From Desulfuromonadaceae bacterium (lineage in GTDB: Bacteria; Desulfobacterota; Desulfuromonadia; Desulfuromonadales; SZUA-540), in assembly GCA_003250235.1 (NCBI GenBank), contig QKGY01000449.1, forward strand, positions 1 through 37,090: 37,090 nucleotides of DNA. Direction: 5' to 3'. The first letter of the stretch is position 1. Every line of letters starts with the position of its first letter. Under the pieces are notes generated by a model. That model was given only the letters and a program-made list of their open reading frames with translations, made no database searches and was not told the origin of the DNA. A program made the position numbers and the translations under genes. Positions 23,481 to 31,648 of this stretch are shown here, one piece after another.

Positions 23481-24727
23481 TTCAGGGCCTCCCCTTCGTC
23501 CTTGGTTGACAGAATCCACTGAAGAGCGGAATCCGCCCATTGGATCGCGTCCAGATAAGCCTGCGTCAATATCTGGGGTTCAAATTGGCTTTCGCCGATG
23601 GCATCCCAATCCCCTTTTTCATAAGCGATGACTGTCTGCAAAGTCCCGCCGGCTTCTCCCTTGTGGTGAAGCAGAGCATCGCAAATCTCCTGTGCCAGAG
23701 GCAGTTGATAAAGAATCTCCTCCAGGGGTCGATCAAACAGGGCGTCCAGAACGGAAAAAAGCCCGACAATAAAGAAAAGCCCCTGGCGCTCCGTATCTTT
23801 ATCCCCGACAAGACGCTCGCACATCCTGGCCCGGATCAGCGAGGTACCGAGCAGCGCCACAGGCTTCTCATCCAGGTTGGACATGGCCACGACGGTCGCC
23901 CAGTTTCGAATGTGCTGAAGTCCCAGCAGGACGATAGCATGGCGAATGGAAGACACCCTCTGCCGCAAACCGAAATAAACCGAGTTGACCGAGCGCAGCA
24001 GTTTAAAACTCAGCCCGATATCCCGGCGGATGGTTTCCTCCAGCTCGTCAATCTCGACATGGGGGGACTGCAACTGCCCGAGAAGCCTGAGAGTGCTCAG
24101 GCGGTGGGCCGCTAGGTTTCTCTCGCGGATGACGTTGGGACGGCTGAGGAAATACCCCTGGAAGAGATCGAAGCCGAGATCGCGGCAGATTTCGAATTCT
24201 TCCAGTGTTTCGACCTTCTCCGCCAGCAATTGCAACGGAAGGTGTTTCACCTGATCGACGATCCCTTTGAGTTCCTGCACGCTGTGCTGACGGATATCGA
24301 TTTTCACGATATCGGCCAGGTCAAGGAGGGAGCGGGCTGCCGCAGATGGGATAAAATCATCCAGGGCGATGCGGTGTCCGCGCCGGGACAGCTCGCGCAA
24401 AGCCTCCAGAATTTCCGGATCCGCGGGAACGTCTTCCAGAACTTCGATCACCAGTTGGCCGGGAGGCAGGGGATAATGGCGTTGTTCCAGAATAAACCGT
24501 CGGGTGAAGTTGAAAAAAGCCGGCAGATAGCCGACAATTTTATCCAGGCCGATTTCCAGCAGAGCGTTGACGATCACTTCGGTTGTGGCCAGGTCCCCAT
24601 CGACGACATTGGCACAATTGCGTTCATCGCAGCGATAGAGAAGTTCATAACCGTGGATGGTCAAGTCCCTGTTGTAGATCGGTTGCCGACCGATAAAGAC
24701 GAGGGGGGAAGAAGGATTTTTGCTCAC
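23477..24727 (-). CDS. EAL-HDOD (YuxH-type) signalling protein
   Basis: 416 residues from a GTG start at 24727 with AAAGGGG just upstream; the track start at 24892 would run into the divergent xpt gene. The first half (~10-205) is an EAL-like domain: the signature is ELL (28-30) rather than EAL. EVLE (95-98), DDF (123-125, followed by Ile not Gly), VKID (141-144), AEKVE (169-173) and FQGYFLSRP (189-197) are recognisable. The second half (~215-416) is an HDOD domain (RRDIGLSFKLLRSVNSVYFG, RHAIVLLGLQHIRNW). Such proteins regulate motility and biofilm in Vibrio and others. With ELL and DDFI, c-di-GMP hydrolysis is doubtful; a binding or regulatory role is more likely. It is co-translated with the membrane protein gene downstream. 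Confidence 0.9.
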   Translation of the reverse strand: MSKNPSSPLVFIGRQPIYNRDLTIHGYELLYRCDERNCANVVDGDLATTEVIVNALLEIGLDKIVGYLPAFFNFTRRFILEQRHYPLPPGQLVIEVLEDVPADPEILEALRELSRRGHRIALDDFIPSAAARSLLDLADIVKIDIRQHSVQELKGIVDQVKHLPLQLLAEKVETLEEFEICRDLGFDLFQGYFLSRPNVIRERNLAAHRLSTLRLLGQLQSPHVEIDELEETIRRDIGLSFKLLRSVNSVYFGLRQRVSSIRHAIVLLGLQHIRNWATVVAMSNLDEKPVALLGTSLIRARMCERLVGDKDTERQGLFFIVGLFSVLDALFDRPLEEILYQLPLAQEICDALLHHKGEAGGTLQTVIAYEKGDWDAIGESQFEPQILTQAYLDAIQWADSALQWILSTKDEGEALK

Positions 24728-24816
24728 AGGACCCCTTTCTGAATAACAAAAGCCCGTCGCCCCCGGCTCAATATTCGCATCAGAGCGAGAACGGGAAGCG
24801 GCAGGGGATATCACAG

Positions 24817-24834
24817 GATTCCCCAGCGGGAATC
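24817..24834. promoter_or_regulatory. Inverted repeat in the EAL-HDOD / xpt divergent region
   Basis: GATTCCC-CAGC-GGGAATC, a perfect 7-bp inverted repeat with a 4-base centre, ending 32 bases before the xpt ATG. It may be an operator shared by the two divergent genes or a hairpin in the xpt leader. No convincing promoter hexamers were found beside it. Confidence 0.35.
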
Positions 24835-24866
24835 GGCAACGACATGACTCCTCGGGGAGGCTCACT

Positions 24867-25433
24867 ATGCAACGCCTTATTGATCGACTCAAGCACGAGG
24901 CCCGCTACCTGGGCGAGGACCTGGTCAAGGTCGACGGATTCCTCAACCACCAGGTTGATACCGACCTGCTGACCGACGCAGGGCGCCATCTCGCAAAACG
25001 CTTCAGCCGATCGGGCGTCAGCAAAATCGTGACCGCCGAGGCCAGCGGCATTGTTCCAGCCTTCGCCACCGCCCAGGCGTTAAAGGTCCCTTTCATTTTC
25101 GCCCGCAAGAAACGTCCGCTCACCATGGCGCAGGACGCTCTGCAGGCCCGGGTTCCAAGTCGCACCCGAGGCGGAATGAGCGAGCTGTTTCTCTCGCGCG
25201 AATACCTCGGCCACGCTGACCGCATCCTGGTGGTGGACGATTTCCTCGGCTCCGGCACAACGGCCCTGGCTTTAGCCGACATGGTCCGTGCGAGCGGAGC
25301 CGTTCTGGTCGGCTTTGGCTTCGTCATCGAAAAACGCAACGAAGAGGGACGCCAACACCTGGCCCCCTTCGGAGTCCCGGTGGAATGCCTTGCCGAAATC
25401 GCCCTGGATGGAGGAAAAATCCAGGTTTTCTGA
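24867..25433 (+). CDS. xpt: Xanthine phosphoribosyltransferase (Xpt type)
   Basis: 188 residues, close to the 194 of B. subtilis Xpt and unlike the E. coli Gpt type. The sequence has EASGIVPAFATAQALKVPFIFARKKRPLTM and the PRPP-binding motif ILVVDDFLGSGTTALAL, ending with the Xpt FGFVIEKRNEEGRQHL stretch. It salvages xanthine to XMP with PRPP. A strong GGGGAGG precedes the ATG. I find no purine riboswitch in the leader. The alpha/beta hydrolase gene starts 29 bases downstream, probably in the same transcript. Confidence 0.92.
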   Translation: MQRLIDRLKHEARYLGEDLVKVDGFLNHQVDTDLLTDAGRHLAKRFSRSGVSKIVTAEASGIVPAFATAQALKVPFIFARKKRPLTMAQDALQARVPSRTRGGMSELFLSREYLGHADRILVVDDFLGSGTTALALADMVRASGAVLVGFGFVIEKRNEEGRQHLAPFGVPVECLAEIALDGGKIQVF

Positions 25434-25462
25434 TCCCTCGTACTGAAAGGAATACATCCTTC

Positions 25463-26320
25463 GTGCAAAACGCTCAACAGATACGCCTGCGGGATAGCCG
25501 TCTTCTGGGGTTCAGCGAGTTCGGCCTGAGAGAAGGCCGTCCGGTCTTCTACTTCCACGGGTTCCCGGGCACCCGCCTTGAAGCAGGGACTGTTCACCGG
25601 CAAGCCGAACAGCTCGGAGTCCGGCTCATCGCCGTTGACCGACCCGGCTATGGGGCTTCGGATTTTCAGCCCAAGCGCCGCGTGAGCCAATGGCCCGACG
25701 ATATTGCCCAATTGGCCGATGCCCTGGAGCTGGCTCGGTTTAGCGTCCTCGGCGTGTCCGGGGGAGTTCCCTACGCCGCAGCGTGTGCTTGGAAACTTCC
25801 CCATCGGGTAGAAAGAGCAGGTCTCGTCTGTGGTCTGGCCCCACTGGATGCTCCGGAGGCCCTGTCCGGGCTTCCCCGGCGCTACCGGGTTCTCAAAGCG
25901 CTTCCGGAAATCTGCCTGCGCCCGTTTCTGGTTCTTGCCGGCCCCCTCGCCGTACACGCACCCCGATGGTGTCTTGCCCAGATCGCCCGTTCCCTGCCCG
26001 AGAAGGACAGGGAGACACTCGCGATCCCACAAGTCCGTGAACCCCTGAGTCTCTCACTGGCGGAAGCCTTTCGCCAGGGGAGCGCTGGGCCGTTCCGGGA
26101 TCTGTGTCTTCTCGGCCAGCCGTGGGGGTTTGCCCTGGAGGACATCGCCGCAGATGTCACCCTCTGGCACGGCGAAGACGATACGGTCGTGCCGGTGGCC
26201 ATGGGCCATTATCTGGCTGAAAAGATTCCCCGGTGCGCGGCCATCTTCCTGAAAGCGGAGGGGCACTTTTCCCTGCCGATAGGCCACGCCGGCCTCATCC
26301 TGAGCACCTTACTGGAGTGA
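25463..26320 (+). CDS. Alpha/beta hydrolase
   Basis: 285 residues from GTG at 25463 (AAGGA 11 bases upstream); the track's ATG at 25385 lies inside xpt. Fold motifs in order: oxyanion region YFHGFPGTRLE, then VDRPGYGASDF, the nucleophile elbow GVSGGVPYA (Ser in GxSxG), the acid in HGEDDTVVP and the catalytic His in AEGHFSL. The cap region (~120-200) is Arg/Pro/Leu-rich. The substrate is unknown. It converges on the histidine kinase gene, and its stop codon begins a hairpin. Confidence 0.87.
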   Translation: MQNAQQIRLRDSRLLGFSEFGLREGRPVFYFHGFPGTRLEAGTVHRQAEQLGVRLIAVDRPGYGASDFQPKRRVSQWPDDIAQLADALELARFSVLGVSGGVPYAAACAWKLPHRVERAGLVCGLAPLDAPEALSGLPRRYRVLKALPEICLRPFLVLAGPLAVHAPRWCLAQIARSLPEKDRETLAIPQVREPLSLSLAEAFRQGSAGPFRDLCLLGQPWGFALEDIAADVTLWHGEDDTVVPVAMGHYLAEKIPRCAAIFLKAEGHFSLPIGHAGLILSTLLE

Positions 26321-26338
26321 CGCAAAGCATTTTGCGTC
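26319..26338. terminator. Compact hairpin between two converging stop codons
   Basis: GACGCAAA-GCAT-TTTGCGTC, an 8-bp stem with a 4-base loop. It fills the entire gap between the hydrolase TGA and the histidine kinase TGA. There is no long U-tract, so it may work as a weak bidirectional terminator. Confidence 0.5.
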
Positions 26339-27496
26339 TCAGGGCACGTCTCCCTGCAGGTCACGCGAAAGGAACACCGAGAACACCGTCCCCCGCCCGG
26401 CTGTACTCACGAAACGGACATCTCCGCCAAGATAACTGCTGAGCAGTTTCATACTGTAACTGCCCAGTCCCCGCGCCAACCCTTTGGTGGAAAAAGAACG
26501 TTGAAAAACCTGCAGGCGGGTTTGCTCCGACATGACTCCGGGATTGTGAACCCAGAACTCGATCTGCCCGTCATCCGGCAGACGGCAGCCCAGAGTGACG
26601 GTCTCCCCGGCAGAGCTGGCCTCAAGGGCATTTTTGATCATGTTGCCCAAAATACGCCCCAGCAATGCCCGGTCACTGACAAAAGGCGTATCGATACTGG
26701 AGGGGTCCAGGCAGAGCGATTTTCCGCGGGCGGCATCATGACGGCCGTACAGCCCCGCAAGATTTTCCAGGACAAAGCGGCTTGAGAGAGATTCGAGACT
26801 GAGCGTCAACTCTCCCTGTTCGGCAGCCGTCAAGGCACGCTGCGCCTCTATTTCCTCAATGGTCTGTTCGGCGGCCCGATGAATCAGGTCAAATATCTCT
26901 TCCTTGTTGTCCGTCGGGCAGGAACGCAGCAGGTCCGCAAAGCCCTTAATGCTTCCCACCACGTTGAGGACATCGTGGTAAAAGATCCGCTCCAGGGAAA
27001 GGCGGCGTTTTTCGTGGCTGATATCGGTCAGGGCAAAAACGGAGAAATGTTCCCCCTGAAAGGTCAAAGGGGTGGCGCGCACCATGAATTCCAGAGATTC
27101 AGGATGCGCATCCAGGCAGCGGTTTATCCGGTACGGGCGTTCGTCCTCCCGCCCCGCCAATGCTTCCAGAACGGAATGTAAGGCTCCGCAGGTACGACAG
27201 ACGTCCCCGGTGCCGCACCCCTGAGCGAAGCATTCCGCATGGCTGCAGTTCAGGGCTTCTCCAGGCTTCAGCCCCCGCAGGGAGTCGACCTGCGTGAGGC
27301 CCAGCAGGTCGAGCAGAGCCTGGTTGGCGTAGACGATCTGCCGGTAATTGTTGAGAATGGCGACGACGTTGGGCAGGGCATCCATCAGATGCTTGGCCAG
27401 GAATTCTCCGGAGAAATACCCGGCCTGGCGCCGGATAACCTCGTCAGAGGCCCTAGCGGAAGGTATTTGGCTGACGGAACTCTTCTGTTTGGGCAA
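26339..27496 (-). CDS. Orphan PAS sensor histidine kinase with a cysteine cluster
   Basis: 385 residues from a TTG start (27494-27496) with GGGGGGA 8 bases upstream. Residues ~32-160 form a PAS domain (ALPNVVAILNNYRQIVYANQALLDLLG) that contains five closely spaced cysteines, Cys84, 89, 94, 100 and 103, in a CX4CX4CX5CX2C pattern. The phosphoacceptor region is FYHDVLNVVGSIKG (His174), a variant H-box. The ATPase domain has the N-box NMIKNALEAS; the usual DxGxG is HNPGV, then FQRSFSTKGLARGLGSYSMKLL, a pattern I recognise from a deltaproteobacterial kinase subfamily. There is no membrane segment and no adjacent response regulator. It lies 104 bases after the FHA gene on the same strand. The Cys cluster suggests a metal, Fe-S or redox sensor. 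Confidence 0.88.
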   Translation of the reverse strand: MPKQKSSVSQIPSARASDEVIRRQAGYFSGEFLAKHLMDALPNVVAILNNYRQIVYANQALLDLLGLTQVDSLRGLKPGEALNCSHAECFAQGCGTGDVCRTCGALHSVLEALAGREDERPYRINRCLDAHPESLEFMVRATPLTFQGEHFSVFALTDISHEKRRLSLERIFYHDVLNVVGSIKGFADLLRSCPTDNKEEIFDLIHRAAEQTIEEIEAQRALTAAEQGELTLSLESLSSRFVLENLAGLYGRHDAARGKSLCLDPSSIDTPFVSDRALLGRILGNMIKNALEASSAGETVTLGCRLPDDGQIEFWVHNPGVMSEQTRLQVFQRSFSTKGLARGLGSYSMKLLSSYLGGDVRFVSTAGRGTVFSVFLSRDLQGDVP

Positions 27497-27600
27497 GGTT
27501 TTATCCCCCCACGGGAACAGGTTCAGGGGTCATTTGAACATGAGCCTTCCCAAAAAGCAAGGGATCCGGAGAGGGCATTTCTTCCATAGACCTGAAAATT

Positions 27601-28299
27601 TCAGGACTTGAAGTGAAACCGCATCCGGACCTTGCCGACCTCGACCAGATCGCCTTCCTTGAGGTACGTGTCGTCCGTCACATCCTGACCGTTGAGCTTG
27701 AGTTTGCTGCGTCCGTCTGCAGGGGAAAGGGCATACCCGAGTTTATCCCGGGTCACAAACCCGGCCGCCTTGGGGGCCAGCCAGCCTTCCAGACGAATAC
27801 CCGCCGTGGGATCCTTGCCGATCAGGGTCAGGTTGCCGGTCAACTCGTATTCGGGCTGGTCGGTCCCACCCTCGAGCACGCTCAGGATGCCGATCCGGCT
27901 GCCGGAATACGTCATGTTGTCCAGCACCTCTTTGTGTTGCCGCGTTTCGAGCACCATGGTCTTATCCATCTCCAGCTCACGGATCCCCTGCGCGGAAGGC
28001 TGCCCCTCATCCTTCTCCATCAGAAAAACCAGGGTGTGCTTGCCGATGGTGACGGCATCGTTATGGCTCAGGCCCCAGCGGGTGATTTTCTTGTTGTTCA
28101 CAAACGACCCGTTGGTGCTGTTCAGGTCTTCGATGAAATAATGACCCAGCTGCTTTTCCACCCGGGCGTGAAAACTGGAGACGGCCAGATTGTCGATCTG
28201 CAGGTCGTTCTCCAGGTTGCGGCCGATGGTCAGCTGATCCTTGTCGGTGTCGATGACCTTGAGGATCTTGTCGTTAAATTTCAATAGGATTCTCAGCAT
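27601..28299 (-). CDS. Tandem FHA-domain protein, partner of the Ser/Thr kinase
   Basis: 232 residues from the ATG at 28299 (GGAGG 10 bases upstream; the track start at 28434 lies inside the phosphatase gene). The first FHA domain (~1-95) keeps the phosphopeptide-binding residues: IGR (Arg27), SSFH (Ser42/His44) and STNG (Asn63). A linker (~100-130) holds TMVLE at 114-118. The second half (~135-232) is an FHA-like fold (LTLIGKDPTAGIRLEG, LKLNGQDV) that lacks the SxxH and Asn signature, so it probably does not bind phosphothreonine. Clustered with the kinase and phosphatase genes, it is the likely reader of kinase output. Confidence 0.88.
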   Translation of the reverse strand: MLRILLKFNDKILKVIDTDKDQLTIGRNLENDLQIDNLAVSSFHARVEKQLGHYFIEDLNSTNGSFVNNKKITRWGLSHNDAVTIGKHTLVFLMEKDEGQPSAQGIRELEMDKTMVLETRQHKEVLDNMTYSGSRIGILSVLEGGTDQPEYELTGNLTLIGKDPTAGIRLEGWLAPKAAGFVTRDKLGYALSPADGRSKLKLNGQDVTDDTYLKEGDLVEVGKVRMRFHFKS

Positions 28300-28306
28300 G
28301 ACAGAT

Positions 28307-29104
28307 CTACCTCCTGAGTTTGGAAATAAGTTTGTTGACCGACCGGACCAGACCGTTCTCCTGCATGTGTAACAGGACAGCCGTGATGTTGTCCCGTCCG
28401 CCTTCCCGGTTGGCCGATTCGACGAGGCGGGCACAGGCTTCCGAGGGGTCGTCCAGCGCGCTCACCAGCGACAGCAGGGTCTCGTCGGCCAGCATGTCCG
28501 TCAACCCGTCGGTGCAGAGCAGGTAACGGTCTCCGGCCTCGGCCGTAAGGGTTTGGATATCGACAACGAGTTCCTGGGCGCTGCCGATGGCCCGAGTCAG
28601 TACATGACGGTGGGCGGAAACGGCGGCCTCTTCAGCACTGAGGAGCCCCTGTCTCAGCTGTTCGTTGATCAGGGTGTGGTCCTCGGTCAGCTGCTCGATG
28701 ACATGATGGCGAATCCGGTAAATCCGGCTGTCACCGACATGGGCGACGACCAAGCGCTCGGCCCGGATCCAGAGAGCGACCAGCGTGCTTCCCATGCCGC
28801 GCCAGGACGGGTTTTCGCCCGCCGCACGACAGACTTCGTCGTTGGCAGCCTGAACGGCCGTTCGCAAGATATCGACAGAGGGGATGAGCGGGTCCGGGCT
28901 ATCGGGCTTTGCGGCGAGGCAATAGCGTTCCACCCGCGACTGCACGGTTTCCACCGCCAGGGCGCTGGCAATCTCGCCGGCGGCATGCCCCCCCATGCCG
29001 TCGGCGACCAGATAAAGGCCGAGGTCGTCACGCAGGGCGAAGCTGTCCTCGTTGTTGTCGCGACACAGACCGGCATCGCTCAGGCCTCTTGAGAGTATCC
29101 GCAT
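28307..29104 (-). CDS. PP2C-family Ser/Thr protein phosphatase
   Basis: A 265-residue PP2C (PPM) enzyme. Metal-binding motifs are all present: SDAGLCRDNNEDSF (Asp20), LVADGMGGHAAGE (Asp35-Gly36), LLCTDGLTDML and the C-terminal GGRDNITAVLL. It should reverse phosphorylation by the kinase encoded immediately upstream; the two genes are 3 bases apart and probably translationally coupled. It precedes the FHA gene by 7 bases. It is soluble, with no regulatory domain. Confidence 0.93.
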   Translation of the reverse strand: MRILSRGLSDAGLCRDNNEDSFALRDDLGLYLVADGMGGHAAGEIASALAVETVQSRVERYCLAAKPDSPDPLIPSVDILRTAVQAANDEVCRAAGENPSWRGMGSTLVALWIRAERLVVAHVGDSRIYRIRHHVIEQLTEDHTLINEQLRQGLLSAEEAAVSAHRHVLTRAIGSAQELVVDIQTLTAEAGDRYLLCTDGLTDMLADETLLSLVSALDDPSEACARLVESANREGGRDNITAVLLHMQENGLVRSVNKLISKLRR

Positions 29105-29107
29105 GGA

Positions 29108-31648
29108 TCAGCCTATTTCCTGCAGGCACTGCTGCACCTGCTTCAGGACCAGAGAAGCACTGGCATAACGCCTGGAAAGAGCCTTTGCCAGCAATTTGTC
29201 GACGATTTCCACGCAACAGGACGGGGCTCCGGGCTGGATTTCCTCCAGCTTCTCATAGGAACCGTTGGCGATATTGTACATCAGGGCAGCGATGCTCTCG
29301 CCCTGAAAGGGTTTTTTCCCACTCAGCAGTTCGTAGAAGACGCAGCCAAGCGAAAAGAGATCGGAGCGTCCGTCCACTTTCTTACCGGCCACCTGCTCGG
29401 GCGACATGTAGCTCGGGGTGCCGAGAACGACCCCCGTCTGGGTCTGGGAGCTGGAGATCACCCGGGCAATCCCGAAGTCGGTCACCTTGATCTGCCCGTT
29501 TTCCATATACATGATGTTGGCCGGCTTGATGTCGCGATGGACCACATCGTGCTCATGAGCGTATTCCAGGGCGGCAGCCACCCCGGCTATGACCTGAAGG
29601 ACCTTGGACGGAGCCAGCAGGTGTCCCTTTCGGCAGTACTGGCTCAGGTCCTTGCCCTGCAGCAGTTCCATGGCCATGTACGCCATGTCGTGATCCTCGC
29701 CGACATCGTAAATGGTGACGATGTTCGGATGGTTGAGGCGACCCGCCGCCTCGGCCTCCCGGAAGAAACGCTCCTTGACCTCCGCAAGGCGCTCCGGCTC
29801 GATAGCCCCATAGCTCAGAGTCTTGATGGCCACCTCGCGATTGATGCGGGGGTCTCTCCCTAGATAGACCGTCCCCATGGCCCCCTGACCCAGCTCGCGC
29901 AGCACCTCGTAACGCCCCAGAGTCGGCTTGACCCCCACGTTTTCCAGGACCATGGTGGCGTCGTGGCGGTTGCTTCCTCCGAGCACCACGGGATTGGCAG
30001 TCTGCCGCATCTTGTCGAGCCGGGAGCGGACATCCTTGAACTTTCCCGCCTTGGCAAGATGTTCGTAAACCGCGGCGGCCTTGTGAAACAGCCGCTTGCG
30101 TTCGAAATCGAGGCCGAGATTGTAAAGCAGCTCCTTCACCGAGGGGTCCTCCACCGGGCACTTCATGAATTTCTCGAAAGCCAGGTCCAGCATCCCCTGC
30201 CCCTGGAAGGTCAGCCCCTGCATTTTGCTGGTGGTGATGTTCTCGTTGCGGCTTTTGATCGCGGCCACCCAGCGGGTCGCAACCAGCAGGGAAAACCCGA
30301 GCAGGGTGAAAAGGGCCGGAGGAAAGGCCGCCAGCCAGACCCCGAACTGCAGAAAGACCCCGGCCACCAGCGCGTACCAGGTCGTCAGGAAGACACCCAG
30401 GATCAGAGCCCCCACCTTCAGGCTCACGCGGGGGAGAACGAAAAGAAGAAAAAAACCGAAATAGAGCAGAGCGGCGGTTTCGGCGATCCACCCCCAGGGG
30501 GGGAGGATCACGTAGCTGCCGGAGAGGAGCCGGTCAAGAATGCGGGCAGCCACCACCACGGAAGATTCCTCGCCGATGCCGGGAGTGTTCATCCGGGTGG
30601 CATCGGAACCGGTCAGCCCCACCAGGACTGCCTTGTTCTTGAAGGCATCGGCAGGCACCTTGCCGTCCAGAAGTTCGGAGGCCGAATAGAGCGGAAGGCC
30701 TTCGGCGGCGGAGACCGGCCCGACCGGCAGACGCAATGCTCTGTCGGTCGGGATTTTCATCCAGCCGAGCTGAATCCCGTAAAAGTCGCTGCGGTTACGT
30801 ATGACCTTCAGGTCACCGAGGGAAAGACCGGAATAGGCGGCGGCCATCCTCAGGCCAAAGGAGGGGACGGCATAATGGTCGAAAGAGACAAGCAGGATAT
30901 CCCGGCGCATTTCGCCATCCGGATCGGGACGCAGCAGCGTATGCCCATAGCCTGCCGAGGCGGACGCTGTCAGTTTAGGCAACGTGAGGGAGGAAACCCG
31001 GCACCCGGGATCATACCAGGCATACAGGGGATTCTGCAGGGACTTCAGGAGCTCACCGGCGGTTTGCCGTGCATCCGAGGCCGCAGGGAAGAGACCGCGC
31101 GAAAGAGTCTGGGGAGGGTTTTCTGGCTTTCCGTCGGCGTCGGCGGCGGCAGCCCCAAGCCGGACCGGCAGCACGACCGTCCCTTTGGCCGCCGCCCTGG
31201 AGAGCGCTTTGTCACCATCGAGCGTCTGCAGAGAGGTCGCAAGGGAATCTTCCACATACGTTCTTCCCTGCGCGGAAAGCAGACCGGGGGTCTCCAGCAA
31301 TCCCTCGGCCAGAGAACGGAGGGCGTCGATCTGTGGTGTGGCCTGGCGATGGGAGAGTGGCAGGAAGAGGCCCGTGGCTTTGGCCTCCGAAGCTCTGATC
31401 CGTTCCACCAGGTCGGCCAGATAGGTGCGAGGCCAGGGCCAGTCCCCCAGTGCGGCAATGCTGACCGGATCGATCGCCACCACGGCGACCTTGCCGGACA
31501 GGTCGGCCTGCTTTTGCCGGCAGAGCCGGTCATAGAGCGGGTAATCCGCTACGCGCAGAAAAGGGAGATCCAACAAGGTGCCGGAGAGAATCAGCAGCAA
31601 AAGCAGGCCCTGAATGGCCCATGGTGAAAAAAGCTTTCGTATCTTCAT
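29108..31648 (-). CDS. CHASE2-TPR transmembrane Ser/Thr (Hanks-type) protein kinase
   Basis: 846 residues from the ATG at 31648; the track start 78 codons upstream lies in what is probably the promoter and leader. Order: an N-terminal membrane helix (FSPWAIQGLLLLLILSG), an extracytoplasmic CHASE2 sensor (~30-380; VAVVAIDPVSIAALGDWPWPR), three to four membrane helices (~390-480), a TPR-like helical linker (~490-550), TMVLE at 565-569, then the kinase domain (577-846). The kinase has the glycine loop GQGAMGTVYLG, Lys609 in AIKTL, HRDIKPANIM (Asp706), DFG (Asp724) and SPE, so it should be active. It is the first gene of the kinase-PP2C-FHA operon. CHASE2 ligands are unknown. Confidence 0.92.
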   Translation of the reverse strand: MKIRKLFSPWAIQGLLLLLILSGTLLDLPFLRVADYPLYDRLCRQKQADLSGKVAVVAIDPVSIAALGDWPWPRTYLADLVERIRASEAKATGLFLPLSHRQATPQIDALRSLAEGLLETPGLLSAQGRTYVEDSLATSLQTLDGDKALSRAAAKGTVVLPVRLGAAAADADGKPENPPQTLSRGLFPAASDARQTAGELLKSLQNPLYAWYDPGCRVSSLTLPKLTASASAGYGHTLLRPDPDGEMRRDILLVSFDHYAVPSFGLRMAAAYSGLSLGDLKVIRNRSDFYGIQLGWMKIPTDRALRLPVGPVSAAEGLPLYSASELLDGKVPADAFKNKAVLVGLTGSDATRMNTPGIGEESSVVVAARILDRLLSGSYVILPPWGWIAETAALLYFGFFLLFVLPRVSLKVGALILGVFLTTWYALVAGVFLQFGVWLAAFPPALFTLLGFSLLVATRWVAAIKSRNENITTSKMQGLTFQGQGMLDLAFEKFMKCPVEDPSVKELLYNLGLDFERKRLFHKAAAVYEHLAKAGKFKDVRSRLDKMRQTANPVVLGGSNRHDATMVLENVGVKPTLGRYEVLRELGQGAMGTVYLGRDPRINREVAIKTLSYGAIEPERLAEVKERFFREAEAAGRLNHPNIVTIYDVGEDHDMAYMAMELLQGKDLSQYCRKGHLLAPSKVLQVIAGVAAALEYAHEHDVVHRDIKPANIMYMENGQIKVTDFGIARVISSSQTQTGVVLGTPSYMSPEQVAGKKVDGRSDLFSLGCVFYELLSGKKPFQGESIAALMYNIANGSYEKLEEIQPGAPSCCVEIVDKLLAKALSRRYASASLVLKQVQQCLQEIG

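Noticed and set aside
24728-24866. Purine riboswitch upstream of xpt
   Set aside because: The leader lacks the conserved purine aptamer core and its loop-loop pairing sequences; only a short inverted repeat is present.
29963-31627. 554-residue plus-strand ORF
   Set aside because: Antisense shadow of the CHASE2 kinase gene, rich in Gly, Arg and Pro and with no recognisable domain.
27601-31648. Type VI secretion control module (PpkA-PppA-Fha)
   Set aside because: The gene trio is similar in kind, but no T6SS structural gene is in the window and the kinase has a CHASE2 sensor unlike PpkA.
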